From assembly GCA_022340285.1 (NCBI GenBank), contig JAJDOG010000003.1:1-56845 (forward strand): DNA of 56,845 nucleotides. The letters run 5' to 3'. The notes beneath the pieces are model-generated. The model ran no database searches, was not told where the DNA came from, and saw only the letters and a program-made list of their open reading frames with translations. Below are positions 16,154 to 23,924 of this stretch, in pieces. The position numbers and the translations under genes were made by a program. Position 1 is the first letter of the stretch. Each line of letters begins with the position of its first letter. The stretch comes from Betaproteobacteria bacterium. Lineage in GTDB: Bacteria > Pseudomonadota > Gammaproteobacteria > Burkholderiales > SG8-39.

Positions 16154-16426
16154 CTAGGCGCTGTACTGGCCGCCGAGCGTTGCCGCCTGAGGCTTGCCGA
16201 CGTGCCCGGCTTCCTTGAGGATCGGCGGGACCTCGGGGTCGGTGACGAAGCTCTTCCAGCCCTCCGCGTCCCAGTCGAAGATCACCCAGACCCGGTCGTC
16301 CTCATTGGGATCGCGAAAGACGATCGAGCCCTTGGACCCGTGCTGCTTCCGCTTGTCGGCGCCCTTGGTTGAGAAGACCTTCAGGAAGCGGTCGAGATCC
16401 TCGACCTTGGTCGTTGCGAGCATCAT
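16154..16426 (-). CDS. Small dimeric alpha/beta-barrel (monooxygenase-like) protein
   Basis: The 90-residue protein (MMLATTKVEDLDRFLKVFS, then VFRDPNEDDRVWVIFDWD) has the beta-alpha-beta layout of antibiotic-biosynthesis-monooxygenase-like dimeric barrels. I recall close relatives with the ending KEAGHxGKPQxAxLGGQY in many bacteria, all uncharacterised. AAAAGGAGAT lies upstream of the ATG. It is the first gene of the minus-strand unit and its upstream region holds copy 2 of the duplicated module, divergent from the HD-LuxR regulator. Confidence 0.7.
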   Translation of the reverse strand: MMLATTKVEDLDRFLKVFSTKGADKRKQHGSKGSIVFRDPNEDDRVWVIFDWDAEGWKSFVTDPEVPPILKEAGHVGKPQAATLGGQYSA

Positions 16427-16479
16427 GTCTATCTCCTTTTAGTCAGGTTTCGTCGCGCTTCCGCGACGTCGTTTCGAGC

Positions 16480-16567
16480 CACGATCGGTTGCCGGTGAAA
16501 GGTGATCGTGTAAGATCAATCCTCCGCCCGCCCGCGGGTTGGAACATCGGGAGACCTCCCCATTTTT
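16480..16567 (-). promoter_or_regulatory. Duplicated upstream module, copy 2 (divergent intergenic region)
   Basis: This copy matches copy 1 at 54 of 60 core positions and includes the same palindrome at 16549-16560. It lies between the minus-strand small gene and the plus-strand regulator, so it could serve both. On the minus strand the palindrome sits about 45 bp upstream of a conserved ATCTTAC-CGATCACC block that may hold the -10 region. Confidence 0.7.
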
Positions 16568-16654
16568 GCCCCCCCTCCCCTCCGTCTGGGTGAATTCGTC
16601 GCCACGCTGGCCCTGGCGCAGGACAACGCGTTCGGCCAGCCGCTCGAGTCGCAA

Positions 16655-18124
16655 ATGCGCTCCTGCCTCCTCGCGATGTGGATGAGTGAGGCGGCGGGCT
16701 TCGACCAGGAGCTGCGCGAGACCACCTACTGGGTCGCGCTGCTCCGCTACATCGGCTGCACCGGCCACGCCCACGAGGTGGCCACTCTCTTCGGCGACGA
16801 GATCGCCATCCGCGCCCAGACGCTGGTGCACGATGCCGCGAATCCGTCCGAAGTCATGCGCGACGTGGTGGCGTTTGCGACCGCCGGGCGCGCGCCGGAG
16901 GAGCGCGAACAGATCGTGCTGATGATCGAGCAAGGCGCCCACGAGTGGGCGGTCCACAACTTCGCATCGGGGTGCGAGGTGGGCGACATGCTGGTGCGGC
17001 GGCTCGATTTCGGCCCCCGCGTGCGGGATGCCCTGCGCTTCACGTTCGAGCGATGGAATGGCAACGGCTTCCCTACCCACGCGAAGGGTCAGGCAATTCC
17101 GCTCGCAATGCGCGTCGTGCACGTCAGCCACGACATGGAGGCGATCGGCCGCCACTTCTCGACGGCCAAGGCGCTCGAGGCCGCACGCGAGCGCCGCGAC
17201 CAAACCTACGACCCGGAGCTCGCCGACCTCTTTGCCGCGCATGGACGCGGCTGGTTCGACCGGCTCGACAAACTGGACCCGTGGGATGCCGTGCTCGAGC
17301 TCGAGCCGGAACCCCGCCGCACCCTGGAGGGTGCCGACCTCGACAATGCCCTGGAAGTGATCGCGGACTTCATCGACCTGAAATCACCCTACATGGCCGG
17401 CCACAGCCGTCGATGCGCACAGCTCGGCGCCGATGCCGCGCGGCTGCTGGGATTCACCGAAGCAGCCATCACCATGCTGCGGAGAGCCGCGCTGGTGCAC
17501 GACTTCGGCACGACCGCCGTGCCGAACTCGATCTGGGACAAGACCGGCCCGCTCACCCGGGCGGAGTTCGATCGCATCGAGCTCCACCCGATGCTCACCG
17601 AGCAGATGCTCCGCCGCTCGCCCGCACTGGCCACGCTGAACCCGGTCGCGTGCGCGCATCACGAGAAGGCCGACGGCTCCGGCTACCACAAGCGTCTACG
17701 CACCGATGGCGCCGATCCCGGTGCCTGCGTCCTTGCCGCTGCGGACATCTACGTGGGACTCACCACCGAGCGCGCCGACCGACCTCCGCTTTCCGACACG
17801 GACGCGGCAGCAGAAGTTCGTCAGCTCGCATCAAGCGGTGTGCTTGATCAGCGCGCGACCGACGCCGTGCTCATGGCGGCCGGCCACGGCAAGCCGGATG
17901 GCGCTGCGTCCCGGCGGATGCAGCACCCCGGCCGGCTCTCCCGTCGGGAGGTCGAGGTGCTGCACCTTGCGGCGATGGGGCTCACGACACGACAGATCGC
18001 CGACCGGCTCCACATCTCGCCGAAGACCACCGACCACCACATCCAGCACGTCTACACCAAGATCGGGGTATCGACTCGAGCCGCCGCCGCCTTGTGGGCG
18101 ACGCAACACGCCGTCGTCCGTTAG
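16655..18124 (+). CDS. HD-GYP-type phosphohydrolase fused to a LuxR helix-turn-helix regulator
   Basis: The 489-residue protein has a helical N-terminal half with HD-related features, a second HD-GYP-like domain (about 230-390; AALVHDFGTTAVPNSIWDK, then HHEKADGSGYH), and a C-terminal LuxR/GerE helix-turn-helix (about 425-489; LSRREVEVLHLAAMGLTTRQ). It is probably a cytoplasmic one-component regulator. Only ATG at 16655 offers a canonical start, yet the in-frame sequence upstream from 16586 (LGEFVATLALAQDNAFGQPL) reads like the expected N-terminus of the family, so translation may begin earlier at a rare codon such as ATT 16562 or CTG 16586. It is divergent from the unit carrying the duplicated module, which it may control. 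Confidence 0.82.
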   Translation: MRSCLLAMWMSEAAGFDQELRETTYWVALLRYIGCTGHAHEVATLFGDEIAIRAQTLVHDAANPSEVMRDVVAFATAGRAPEEREQIVLMIEQGAHEWAVHNFASGCEVGDMLVRRLDFGPRVRDALRFTFERWNGNGFPTHAKGQAIPLAMRVVHVSHDMEAIGRHFSTAKALEAARERRDQTYDPELADLFAAHGRGWFDRLDKLDPWDAVLELEPEPRRTLEGADLDNALEVIADFIDLKSPYMAGHSRRCAQLGADAARLLGFTEAAITMLRRAALVHDFGTTAVPNSIWDKTGPLTRAEFDRIELHPMLTEQMLRRSPALATLNPVACAHHEKADGSGYHKRLRTDGADPGACVLAAADIYVGLTTERADRPPLSDTDAAAEVRQLASSGVLDQRATDAVLMAAGHGKPDGAASRRMQHPGRLSRREVEVLHLAAMGLTTRQIADRLHISPKTTDHHIQHVYTKIGVSTRAAAALWATQHAVVR

Positions 18125-18146
18125 AACCGGCACCGAGGAGTGTTTC

Positions 18147-18722
18147 GTGACAGCGCCGAGCAAGTTCTCGCACATCGTTTACAGGACGCACCGCTATGGC
18201 GAGATGATCGACTGGTACACGCGCGTCCTCGAGGCCGACGTCCGATACCGCGACGAGCGGCTCGCGTTCCTCAGCTATGACGACGAACACCACCGGGTGG
18301 CGTTCGTGAACCTTGGCCCGCTTCCACCTCACAGCGCGAAGCCGAGCACCACCGTCCCAGGCGTGCATCACGTCGCATACACCTGGAGGACACTCGATGA
18401 GCTGCTCGATACGTACCAGCGACTGGCGAGCCTCGGCATTCGACCCGTGAGCCCGGTCCGCCATGGCATGACGCTTTCTCTCTACTACGCCGACCCCGAC
18501 GGCAACGACCTCGAGTTTCAGATCGATCTCTTGGACGCACGCGCTGCCAACGAGTTCATGCGCGGACCGGTGTTTGCACGAAACCCGGGCGGCGAATCGT
18601 TCGATCCCGATGCACTCATAGCGCGTTACGAGTCGGGGAAGCCCGTTGACGACTTGGTCTTTATAGAGGGGCAACCCGAGTTTACGGGCTCTGCATTCGT
18701 AAAGTCCGACCGGCCAGGTTAA
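18147..18722 (+). CDS. VOC family (glyoxalase/extradiol dioxygenase-like) protein
   Basis: The 191-residue protein has two beta-alpha-beta-beta-beta motifs with likely metal ligands in FSHIVYRTHRYGEM, VHHVAYTW and a glutamate in DPDGNDLEFQ. It resembles biphenyl-2,3-diol dioxygenase-type VOC proteins; ring cleavage is possible but unproven. A GTG at 18147 after GAGGAG is chosen; the frame extends far upstream but overlaps the regulator. It starts 22 bp after the regulator stop, so the two are probably co-transcribed and belong to the same unit. Confidence 0.85.
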   Translation: MTAPSKFSHIVYRTHRYGEMIDWYTRVLEADVRYRDERLAFLSYDDEHHRVAFVNLGPLPPHSAKPSTTVPGVHHVAYTWRTLDELLDTYQRLASLGIRPVSPVRHGMTLSLYYADPDGNDLEFQIDLLDARAANEFMRGPVFARNPGGESFDPDALIARYESGKPVDDLVFIEGQPEFTGSAFVKSDRPG

Positions 18723-18804
18723 GCCGGGCAGCATTTGCCAGTGTGCGGAGCGGCGCCGTTCGCCGCATCGCGTGTCCGCCAAAACCTAAGCGGAGGGTAC
18801 GCCG

Positions 18805-20388
18805 ATGAGCAACACGCAGCGCATCACTCTTGTCGCCACCGGGCTGGGCCTGTTCATGATCTTTCTGGACGCGCTGATCGTGAACGTGGCGTTGCCCTCG
18901 ATCCAGGTCCGCTTTTCGGTCGGAGAAGCCGGCCTGCAATGGGTAGTTGCCGCGTACGGCCTCGGCATGGCGGTGTTCATCATGACGGGGGCGACGCTCG
19001 CAGACGTGCATGGGCGCCGCCGCTGGTACGTCATAGGCATCACGGTCTTCACCCTCGCGTCGATCGCCTGCGGCATCGCGCCGTCGCTCGAGGTGCTGAA
19101 CGTCGCGCGCGGTGTGCAGGGTGTCGCGGCCGCCGTGGCGAACGTCACCTCGCTCGCGCTCGTGAGCTCGGCGTTTCCCGATCCGAAGCAAAAGGCACGC
19201 GCGATAGGCATCTGGAGCGCGATTGCGAGTCTGGGCATCGCCATCGGCCCCACGCTCGGGGGCGTGCTGGACGAGCAATTCGGTTGGCGCAGCATCTTTC
19301 TCGTCAACGTGCCGGTGGGCATCGTGGTCGTCTATCTTTCGCTGCGCCATGTCGTCGAGTCGCGCGACCCGCGGCCAAGGCAGCTCGACCTGCCGGGCCA
19401 GGCGCTGTTCATGATGGCCGTTGGCGCCCTCGCCTACGCGGTGATCGAGGGGCCGAAGTCCGGCTGGGACTCGCCAACGATCCTCGCGCTGCTCGCGGTT
19501 GCAGCCATCGGAGGTTTCGTCTTTGTGGGCACCGAGCGGCGCTCGGCCGATCCGATGATGGACCTCTCGCTGTTTCGCGATCGCACGTACTCTCTCGCCA
19601 TCGTCACCATCTTCGCGGTGCTGTTTTCGACCTACGGCATGCTGCTCCTCTCCACCCAGTACCTGCAGAACGTGCGCGGCTACTCTGCCGAGCGGACCGG
19701 AATGATGATCCTGCCGTTCAGCCTGGCGCTCGCGGTCCTGTCGCCGATTGCCGGGCGTCTGGTGGGGCATTTCGGGGCCCGGCAGCCAATCCTCTTCGGT
19801 CTCTTGGCGTTGATCCTCGGACTGCTCGCGCTCGTCGCAAGCGGCCATGGCAGCGTCGCCTTCGTGTTGCTGGGATTCGCGCTGTGCGGTGTCGGCGCCG
19901 CCCTGTGCGTCACGCCGGCCACTACGGTCGCGATGACTTCGGTGCCGCCGCAGCGCGCGGGCATGGCCTCCGGCATCATGAGCGCGCAGCGCGCGATCGG
20001 CTCGACGGTTGGCTATGCGGTGCTGGGCTCGGTGCTCGCGGCCTGGCTGTCCGCAACGCTGGACCGCGACCTCGCGCGAGTCGTACCGGATGCCACGGAG
20101 CGCCAGGAGGTTGCGGCCAAGATCGTGTCGAGTGCCAATCCGCACGCGAACGTCGCCGAAATCGTGCCACGGCGGCCGATTGCGCATCCGGATCCTCCCC
20201 TGCAGCAGGCGATCACCGCGGCCGCGGAACGCGATTTCGTTCAGGGTATCCGTGCGGGCCTGATGGTCGCGGTCGTGCTCCTGCTCTTCGTTCTGCTGGC
20301 CGGCTGGAGATGGTTCCCGCGCGGAGCGGAGGCGGTTCTTCGCCAGGCGGAGCACGAGGAAGCCAAGCTCGCGAGCTCCGAGGAATGA
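18805..20388 (+). CDS. MFS multidrug exporter, DHA2 (EmrB/QacA) family
   Basis: The 527-residue protein has fourteen predicted transmembrane helices, motif A-like GATLADVHGRRRWY after helix 2 and antiporter motif C SLGIAIGPTLGG near residue 148. These place it in the 14-helix DHA2 drug:proton antiporters. It acts in the inner membrane and probably expels hydrophobic compounds; EmrA- or OprM-like partners are not nearby. GGAGGG lies upstream of the ATG. It follows the VOC gene by 82 bp and could be part of the same transcript. Confidence 0.9.
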   Translation: MSNTQRITLVATGLGLFMIFLDALIVNVALPSIQVRFSVGEAGLQWVVAAYGLGMAVFIMTGATLADVHGRRRWYVIGITVFTLASIACGIAPSLEVLNVARGVQGVAAAVANVTSLALVSSAFPDPKQKARAIGIWSAIASLGIAIGPTLGGVLDEQFGWRSIFLVNVPVGIVVVYLSLRHVVESRDPRPRQLDLPGQALFMMAVGALAYAVIEGPKSGWDSPTILALLAVAAIGGFVFVGTERRSADPMMDLSLFRDRTYSLAIVTIFAVLFSTYGMLLLSTQYLQNVRGYSAERTGMMILPFSLALAVLSPIAGRLVGHFGARQPILFGLLALILGLLALVASGHGSVAFVLLGFALCGVGAALCVTPATTVAMTSVPPQRAGMASGIMSAQRAIGSTVGYAVLGSVLAAWLSATLDRDLARVVPDATERQEVAAKIVSSANPHANVAEIVPRRPIAHPDPPLQQAITAAAERDFVQGIRAGLMVAVVLLLFVLLAGWRWFPRGAEAVLRQAEHEEAKLASSEE

Positions 20389-20477
20389 TGGTTTATGGCG
20401 CAAGCCGGCGTCGCGCAAAGCTTGAGTCATGGCGTTCGCCAGTGGCCGCCGATCACACGCTTTAGAGCGCTCGTGCC

Positions 20478-20978
20478 ATGCTTGTGCTCCTCGTCGGTCC
20501 CAAAGGCAGCGGCAAGAGCCACATCGGTCGCACGCTCGAGGCTCGACTCGGGGTGCATTTCTTCCATGTCGAACCGCTATGGCTGGAGTACTACGCAGAC
20601 TGCAAAGCGTCGGGCCGGGAGCCGGTGATCGCCGAAGGGATCGCCCGGGTGCATCCGGTTCTGACACGCGTCCTCGACGAGAGCGCTCATGTCTGCGTGG
20701 AAACGACCGGGGCATCTCCGGAGATCCTCGAGGCCTTGCTCTCGCTCAGGCCGCGCTCGGAAATAATCGTTGCCCGGGTCTGGGCACCTCTGGAATTATG
20801 TCTGCAGCGAATCTCCAGCCGCGAACGAACGCATCAGATCCCCATGGAGGTGGAAGCGGTGCGCGAAGTTCATGCGCTGAGCGAGTCACTGCAACTTAGT
20901 CCGGATATCGCACTGACCAACCTGCAACTCACCGAGTCGGAGATCGTGGAGTCGTTCGAGCGGGCTCTCGATGGCTAA
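20478..20978 (+). CDS. P-loop nucleotide kinase-like protein
   Basis: The 166-residue protein opens with a Walker A loop, VGPKGSGKSH (residues 6-15), and a core of alternating strands and helices like adenylate or shikimate kinases. VCVETTGASPEILEAL holds a likely second-strand acid. The substrate is unknown. The ATG is placed right before the first strand, with a GTGCC rather than a strong ribosome site upstream. Confidence 0.7.
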   Translation: MLVLLVGPKGSGKSHIGRTLEARLGVHFFHVEPLWLEYYADCKASGREPVIAEGIARVHPVLTRVLDESAHVCVETTGASPEILEALLSLRPRSEIIVARVWAPLELCLQRISSRERTHQIPMEVEAVREVHALSESLQLSPDIALTNLQLTESEIVESFERALDG

Positions 20979-21017
20979 GGCACCTCCGAACCTCAACGAC
21001 CGTTGAGAGGGCACCTT

Positions 21018-21938
21018 ATGGAAAAAGCACTTTTGCACGCGCTTGCCGCCATGGGAGCCGTTGCGCTACTTCTGGCGGCTCACAACCGGGCGGCTGCCGC
21101 CGAAGGTCTGTGGTCGATCTACGATCAATCGCTGAGGAGCGCCAAGTACATCGATCTCACGCACACGCTGACGCCTTCGGCCCCCGTGTGGAAGGGCTTC
21201 GGTCCCGCCAAGTTCGAGCCCACCGTCAACCCCGAGACCGGCAAGCCGTACGAGTACGCGAAGGACGGATTCGAGGCGACCCGTTACACCCTGAGCACGG
21301 ATCAGTTCGGCACCCAGCTCGACCCGCCGGCCCACTGGGCGCCCGAATATCCCGCCATCGATGAGTTGCCGGCTACTTACACGATACGCCCGCTGGTGGT
21401 CATCTCCATCGTCGACCAGGTCGCGAAGGATCCGGGCTACCATTTGCAGGTCGCCGACATCCAGCACTGGGAAGCCCGGCACGGGAGGATTCCCGCGGGA
21501 TCGGTGGTCATGGTCCGCTCGGACTGGTCGAAGGAGTGGCCGGATCCCGCACTCGCCACCCGCGAGGCCTTTCCGGGCGTGTCGCTTGCCGCATTGAAGT
21601 TCTTGCACGAGCAGCGTCACATCCTCTTCCATGGTCACGAGCCGCTCGACACCGACACCACGCCGACGCTCGAAGGCGAGTACTGGCTGATGCACAACGG
21701 CTATACCCAAGCCGAAGGCGTGGCCCACCTCGATCATGTGCCGGAGACCGGCTGTCTGGTGACCATCGGCTATCCTAAGCTGAAAGGCGGCCTGGGCGGC
21801 TATGCGCGCTACGTTGCCATATGCCCGGCGGATTGGAAGTACGGCGTCTCGGTGGGGGAGGTGCCCGAGGCGCCATTGCCCAAGAGCGACAAGCTTCTTC
21901 AGTGGGACACGACGCAGGGCGTCCGCGTGCGCAAGTAG
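21018..21938 (+). CDS. Exported cyclase family (kynurenine formamidase-like) hydrolase
   Basis: The 306-residue protein has a signal peptide (about residues 1-30, ending AAAAEG) and a cyclase/KynB-type metal-hydrolase domain. The metal-binding pattern H-x3-H/D-x-D is seen as GTQLDPPAHW, and IDLTHTLTPSAPVW marks the N-terminal strand. Cyclases of this kind hydrolyse amides or lactones with zinc or manganese; the substrate is unknown. The ATG at 21018 after GAGAGG is preferred to an in-frame TTG at 21003. The secreted location is less usual for the family. Confidence 0.83.
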   Translation: MEKALLHALAAMGAVALLLAAHNRAAAAEGLWSIYDQSLRSAKYIDLTHTLTPSAPVWKGFGPAKFEPTVNPETGKPYEYAKDGFEATRYTLSTDQFGTQLDPPAHWAPEYPAIDELPATYTIRPLVVISIVDQVAKDPGYHLQVADIQHWEARHGRIPAGSVVMVRSDWSKEWPDPALATREAFPGVSLAALKFLHEQRHILFHGHEPLDTDTTPTLEGEYWLMHNGYTQAEGVAHLDHVPETGCLVTIGYPKLKGGLGGYARYVAICPADWKYGVSVGEVPEAPLPKSDKLLQWDTTQGVRVRK

Positions 21939-22113
21939 CAGGTCTGCGGCTTCATCGCGGACCGCGGCGTACCTAATCGGTTGCTTCGTCTCCTCAAGGA
22001 GGCGGGCGATATGGGAACCTTCGTGGCTCGGGCATGACGCGATGGTGACGGTGGCGGACCAACTCGCTGCCTTGTTGCTGGAGTGCGCCCAAGGCTACTG
22101 AAAGGAGACGCAA
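21939..22113. other. Intergenic gap
   Basis: I see no gene or convincing structure in this 175-bp stretch apart from the ribosome site AAAGGAGA at its right end, which belongs to the next small gene. Confidence 0.4.
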
Positions 22114-22275
22114 ATGACGCTCTGTCCCGTTGCGATCGCGGTGGGGTGCAAGAAGTGCCCCGTGTTCAGTGTCTGCCCGGCAAAAGGGATCATCGGCGAC
22201 TTCAAGAAAGACCAGACGGGCCGGTCGTCCGAGAAGAAGAAGGCGGCGGCTTCAAGGACGAAGGCGAAGAAATGA
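22114..22275 (+). CDS. 53-residue four-cysteine protein, possible metal or Fe-S binder
   Basis: The short frame begins MTLCPVAIAVGCKKCPVFSV and continues CPAKGIIGDFKK before a lysine-rich tail. Four cysteines at positions 4, 12, 15 and 21 with CKKC and two CP turns suggest a zinc or iron-sulfur site. A strong AAAGGAGA ribosome site lies seven bases upstream, which supports translation. I recall similar tiny proteins in other proteobacteria but no function. It may be co-transcribed with the M23 gene 29 bp downstream. Confidence 0.6.
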   Translation: MTLCPVAIAVGCKKCPVFSVCPAKGIIGDFKKDQTGRSSEKKKAAASRTKAKK

Positions 22276-22304
22276 AGCATTGGCTTTAGGCGTGGAAGGA
22301 CGAA

Positions 22305-22940
22305 ATGAACCACGCAGAGGTCGTCATCGACCCGCCGCTCAAGGGGGAATGGGCGATTCTCAATCCGCCCGGACACCCCAAGCTGGCTTTCGACTTTCTG
22401 GCGACGAATGGGAGCAAGCTTCCGTACCGAGGGACGACGTTCCTGCGACACCTGCTGAGCTCCATTTCGGTTGACGCGACGTACGCGTGGGGGCAGCCGG
22501 TTTACGCCCCTTTGGATGGGGTCGTCGTGGCCTGCAGCGACGGCGCGCCGGATCGGGAACGAATCAGCATGATTCGCGACCTTGTTACGCTCCTCATGTT
22601 TCCCCCCAAGCCGGGATCGCCGTTCCCGGCGTATGGCGGCAACTACGTCGTTCTCCAATGCGGCAACGTGTACCCGCTGTTGGCGCACCTGCGATGTGGT
22701 TCCGTTCGCGTCAATGTCGGAGACCACGTGAGAGTCGGCGACGAGGTGGGAGAAGTGGGCAACTCCGGATCGTCCATCCAGCCTCATCTGCACTTCCAGG
22801 TGATGAGCAGCGAAAATCCCTTCCCGCTGTTCGAGAACCTGTTGCCCTTCAGACTCCGTCGACTTCGGAAGAAGATCGCAGACGAATGGACCGAGATCTC
22901 AGACGCGGAGCTGAGGAATCGCGATCATCTCCAGCTGTAG
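22305..22940 (+). CDS. M23 family metallopeptidase-like protein without signal peptide
   Basis: The 211-residue protein has the LytM/M23 barrel, with GNSGSSIQPHLHFQVM providing the HxH ligands (His161, His163) and AFDFLA the aspartate (Asp30). The usual first ligand four residues before that aspartate is Lys26, with His24 nearby, so zinc binding may be altered. M23 enzymes cleave peptidoglycan cross-links, normally in the periplasm; this one shows no signal peptide, so location is unclear. It lies two genes upstream of a PliI-like lysozyme inhibitor. Confidence 0.78.
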   Translation: MNHAEVVIDPPLKGEWAILNPPGHPKLAFDFLATNGSKLPYRGTTFLRHLLSSISVDATYAWGQPVYAPLDGVVVACSDGAPDRERISMIRDLVTLLMFPPKPGSPFPAYGGNYVVLQCGNVYPLLAHLRCGSVRVNVGDHVRVGDEVGEVGNSGSSIQPHLHFQVMSSENPFPLFENLLPFRLRRLRKKIADEWTEISDAELRNRDHLQL

Positions 22941-22953
22941 CTGAGGGCATCGA

Positions 22954-23187
22954 GTGAATCGTCGGCTCCGCGCCGCTATCATGATCGTCGCGGTACTAGT
23001 CGTTTCGGTTCCGGTCAGCATCGTGGCGACGCTCCTACTGCTTCCGTTCTGGAGGTGGCTCGAGGCGATATCGGGGATCGAGTCGGTCGGACACTCGGGA
23101 CCCGCCGAGTGGTGCTACCTTGCGGTTTTTGCTCTGGTCGGAATCGGCTCGCTGTCTGCGACATGGTTGCTGCGGGCCCGTAATTAG
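22954..23187 (+). CDS. Small two-helix membrane protein
   Basis: A 77-residue protein with two transmembrane helices (about residues 8-32 and 50-71) joined by a short loop GIESVGHSGPAEW. It starts with GTG 13 bp after the M23 gene and is probably co-transcribed with it. No family is recognised. Confidence 0.6.
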   Translation: MNRRLRAAIMIVAVLVVSVPVSIVATLLLLPFWRWLEAISGIESVGHSGPAEWCYLAVFALVGIGSLSATWLLRARN

Positions 23188-23220
23188 TCGGACAGCAGCG
23201 CTGGTAACTGACGAGCCGCC

Positions 23221-23874
23221 ATGAAGACACTGCTTCGATACTTGCTTGCAGGGTTGCTGCTCGGGACGACCCTTGCTTCAGCCCAAGTGGACATCCGAAA
23301 AGAGGCGATTCAGTTTCCGAAAGGGGCGTCCGGTATCGCCGATGCGCCATCGAGGGCGTCGCCCGCAACCGGCGCAGCCTTCGACACTACGCTCGAACTG
23401 CAGGGCGTTCGATTTCGCGTCACGAGCGCGAATGAAGGCTCGGTGAACACACTTCGCATCGTTCCGGCCGGTCTCGAAATCGATAACTCTCCGATAGTGC
23501 GGACGATCAACGGAACGGTCACGGGTGCCGAGGTGGCAGACCTCAACGTGGACGGTTCACCCGAGGTTTATGTTTACGTCAATTCCGCAGGCAGCGGGTC
23601 GTACGGATCGCTCGTGGCGTACTCGGCGAACCGGCGCAAATCGCTCAGCGAGATCCACGTTCCCCAGATGGCACCCGACAACGTGGCTTCAAAGGGCTAC
23701 ATGGGGCATGACGAGTTCGCCGTGGTCGAGAGCACCTTCGTCCGGCGCTTTCCTGTTTACCGTGATGGCGACACGAACGCGCACCCCGCTGGCGGCACTC
23801 GGCAGCTTCAGTACAAGCTCGTTCCCGGCGAGGCAGGCTGGATTCTCAGGGTCGACAAGGTGATCGAGTACTGA
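23221..23874 (+). CDS. PliI-like periplasmic inhibitor of I-type lysozyme
   Basis: The 217-residue protein has a signal peptide (about residues 1-21, cleavage near ASA-QV), an N-terminal beta-rich domain, and a C-terminal domain with EVADLNVDGSPEVYVYVNSA, GSYGSLVAYS and GYMGHDEFAVVE, which I recognise from PliI inhibitors. These periplasmic proteins block invertebrate-type lysozymes. A C-terminal TRQLQYKLV strand completes the fold. The assignment is by recalled motifs only. Its neighbour encodes an M23 peptidase, so an envelope role is consistent. Confidence 0.65.
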   Translation: MKTLLRYLLAGLLLGTTLASAQVDIRKEAIQFPKGASGIADAPSRASPATGAAFDTTLELQGVRFRVTSANEGSVNTLRIVPAGLEIDNSPIVRTINGTVTGAEVADLNVDGSPEVYVYVNSAGSGSYGSLVAYSANRRKSLSEIHVPQMAPDNVASKGYMGHDEFAVVESTFVRRFPVYRDGDTNAHPAGGTRQLQYKLVPGEAGWILRVDKVIEY

Positions 23875-23924
23875 TCGGGTCGAATGGTTGCAGCCCCGGC
23901 GGGCGGCCTTATATATTCACATGC

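Noticed and set aside
18682-20715. Minus-strand open frame of 677 codons
   Set aside because: It runs antisense to the DHA2 exporter and shows only biased, motif-free composition.
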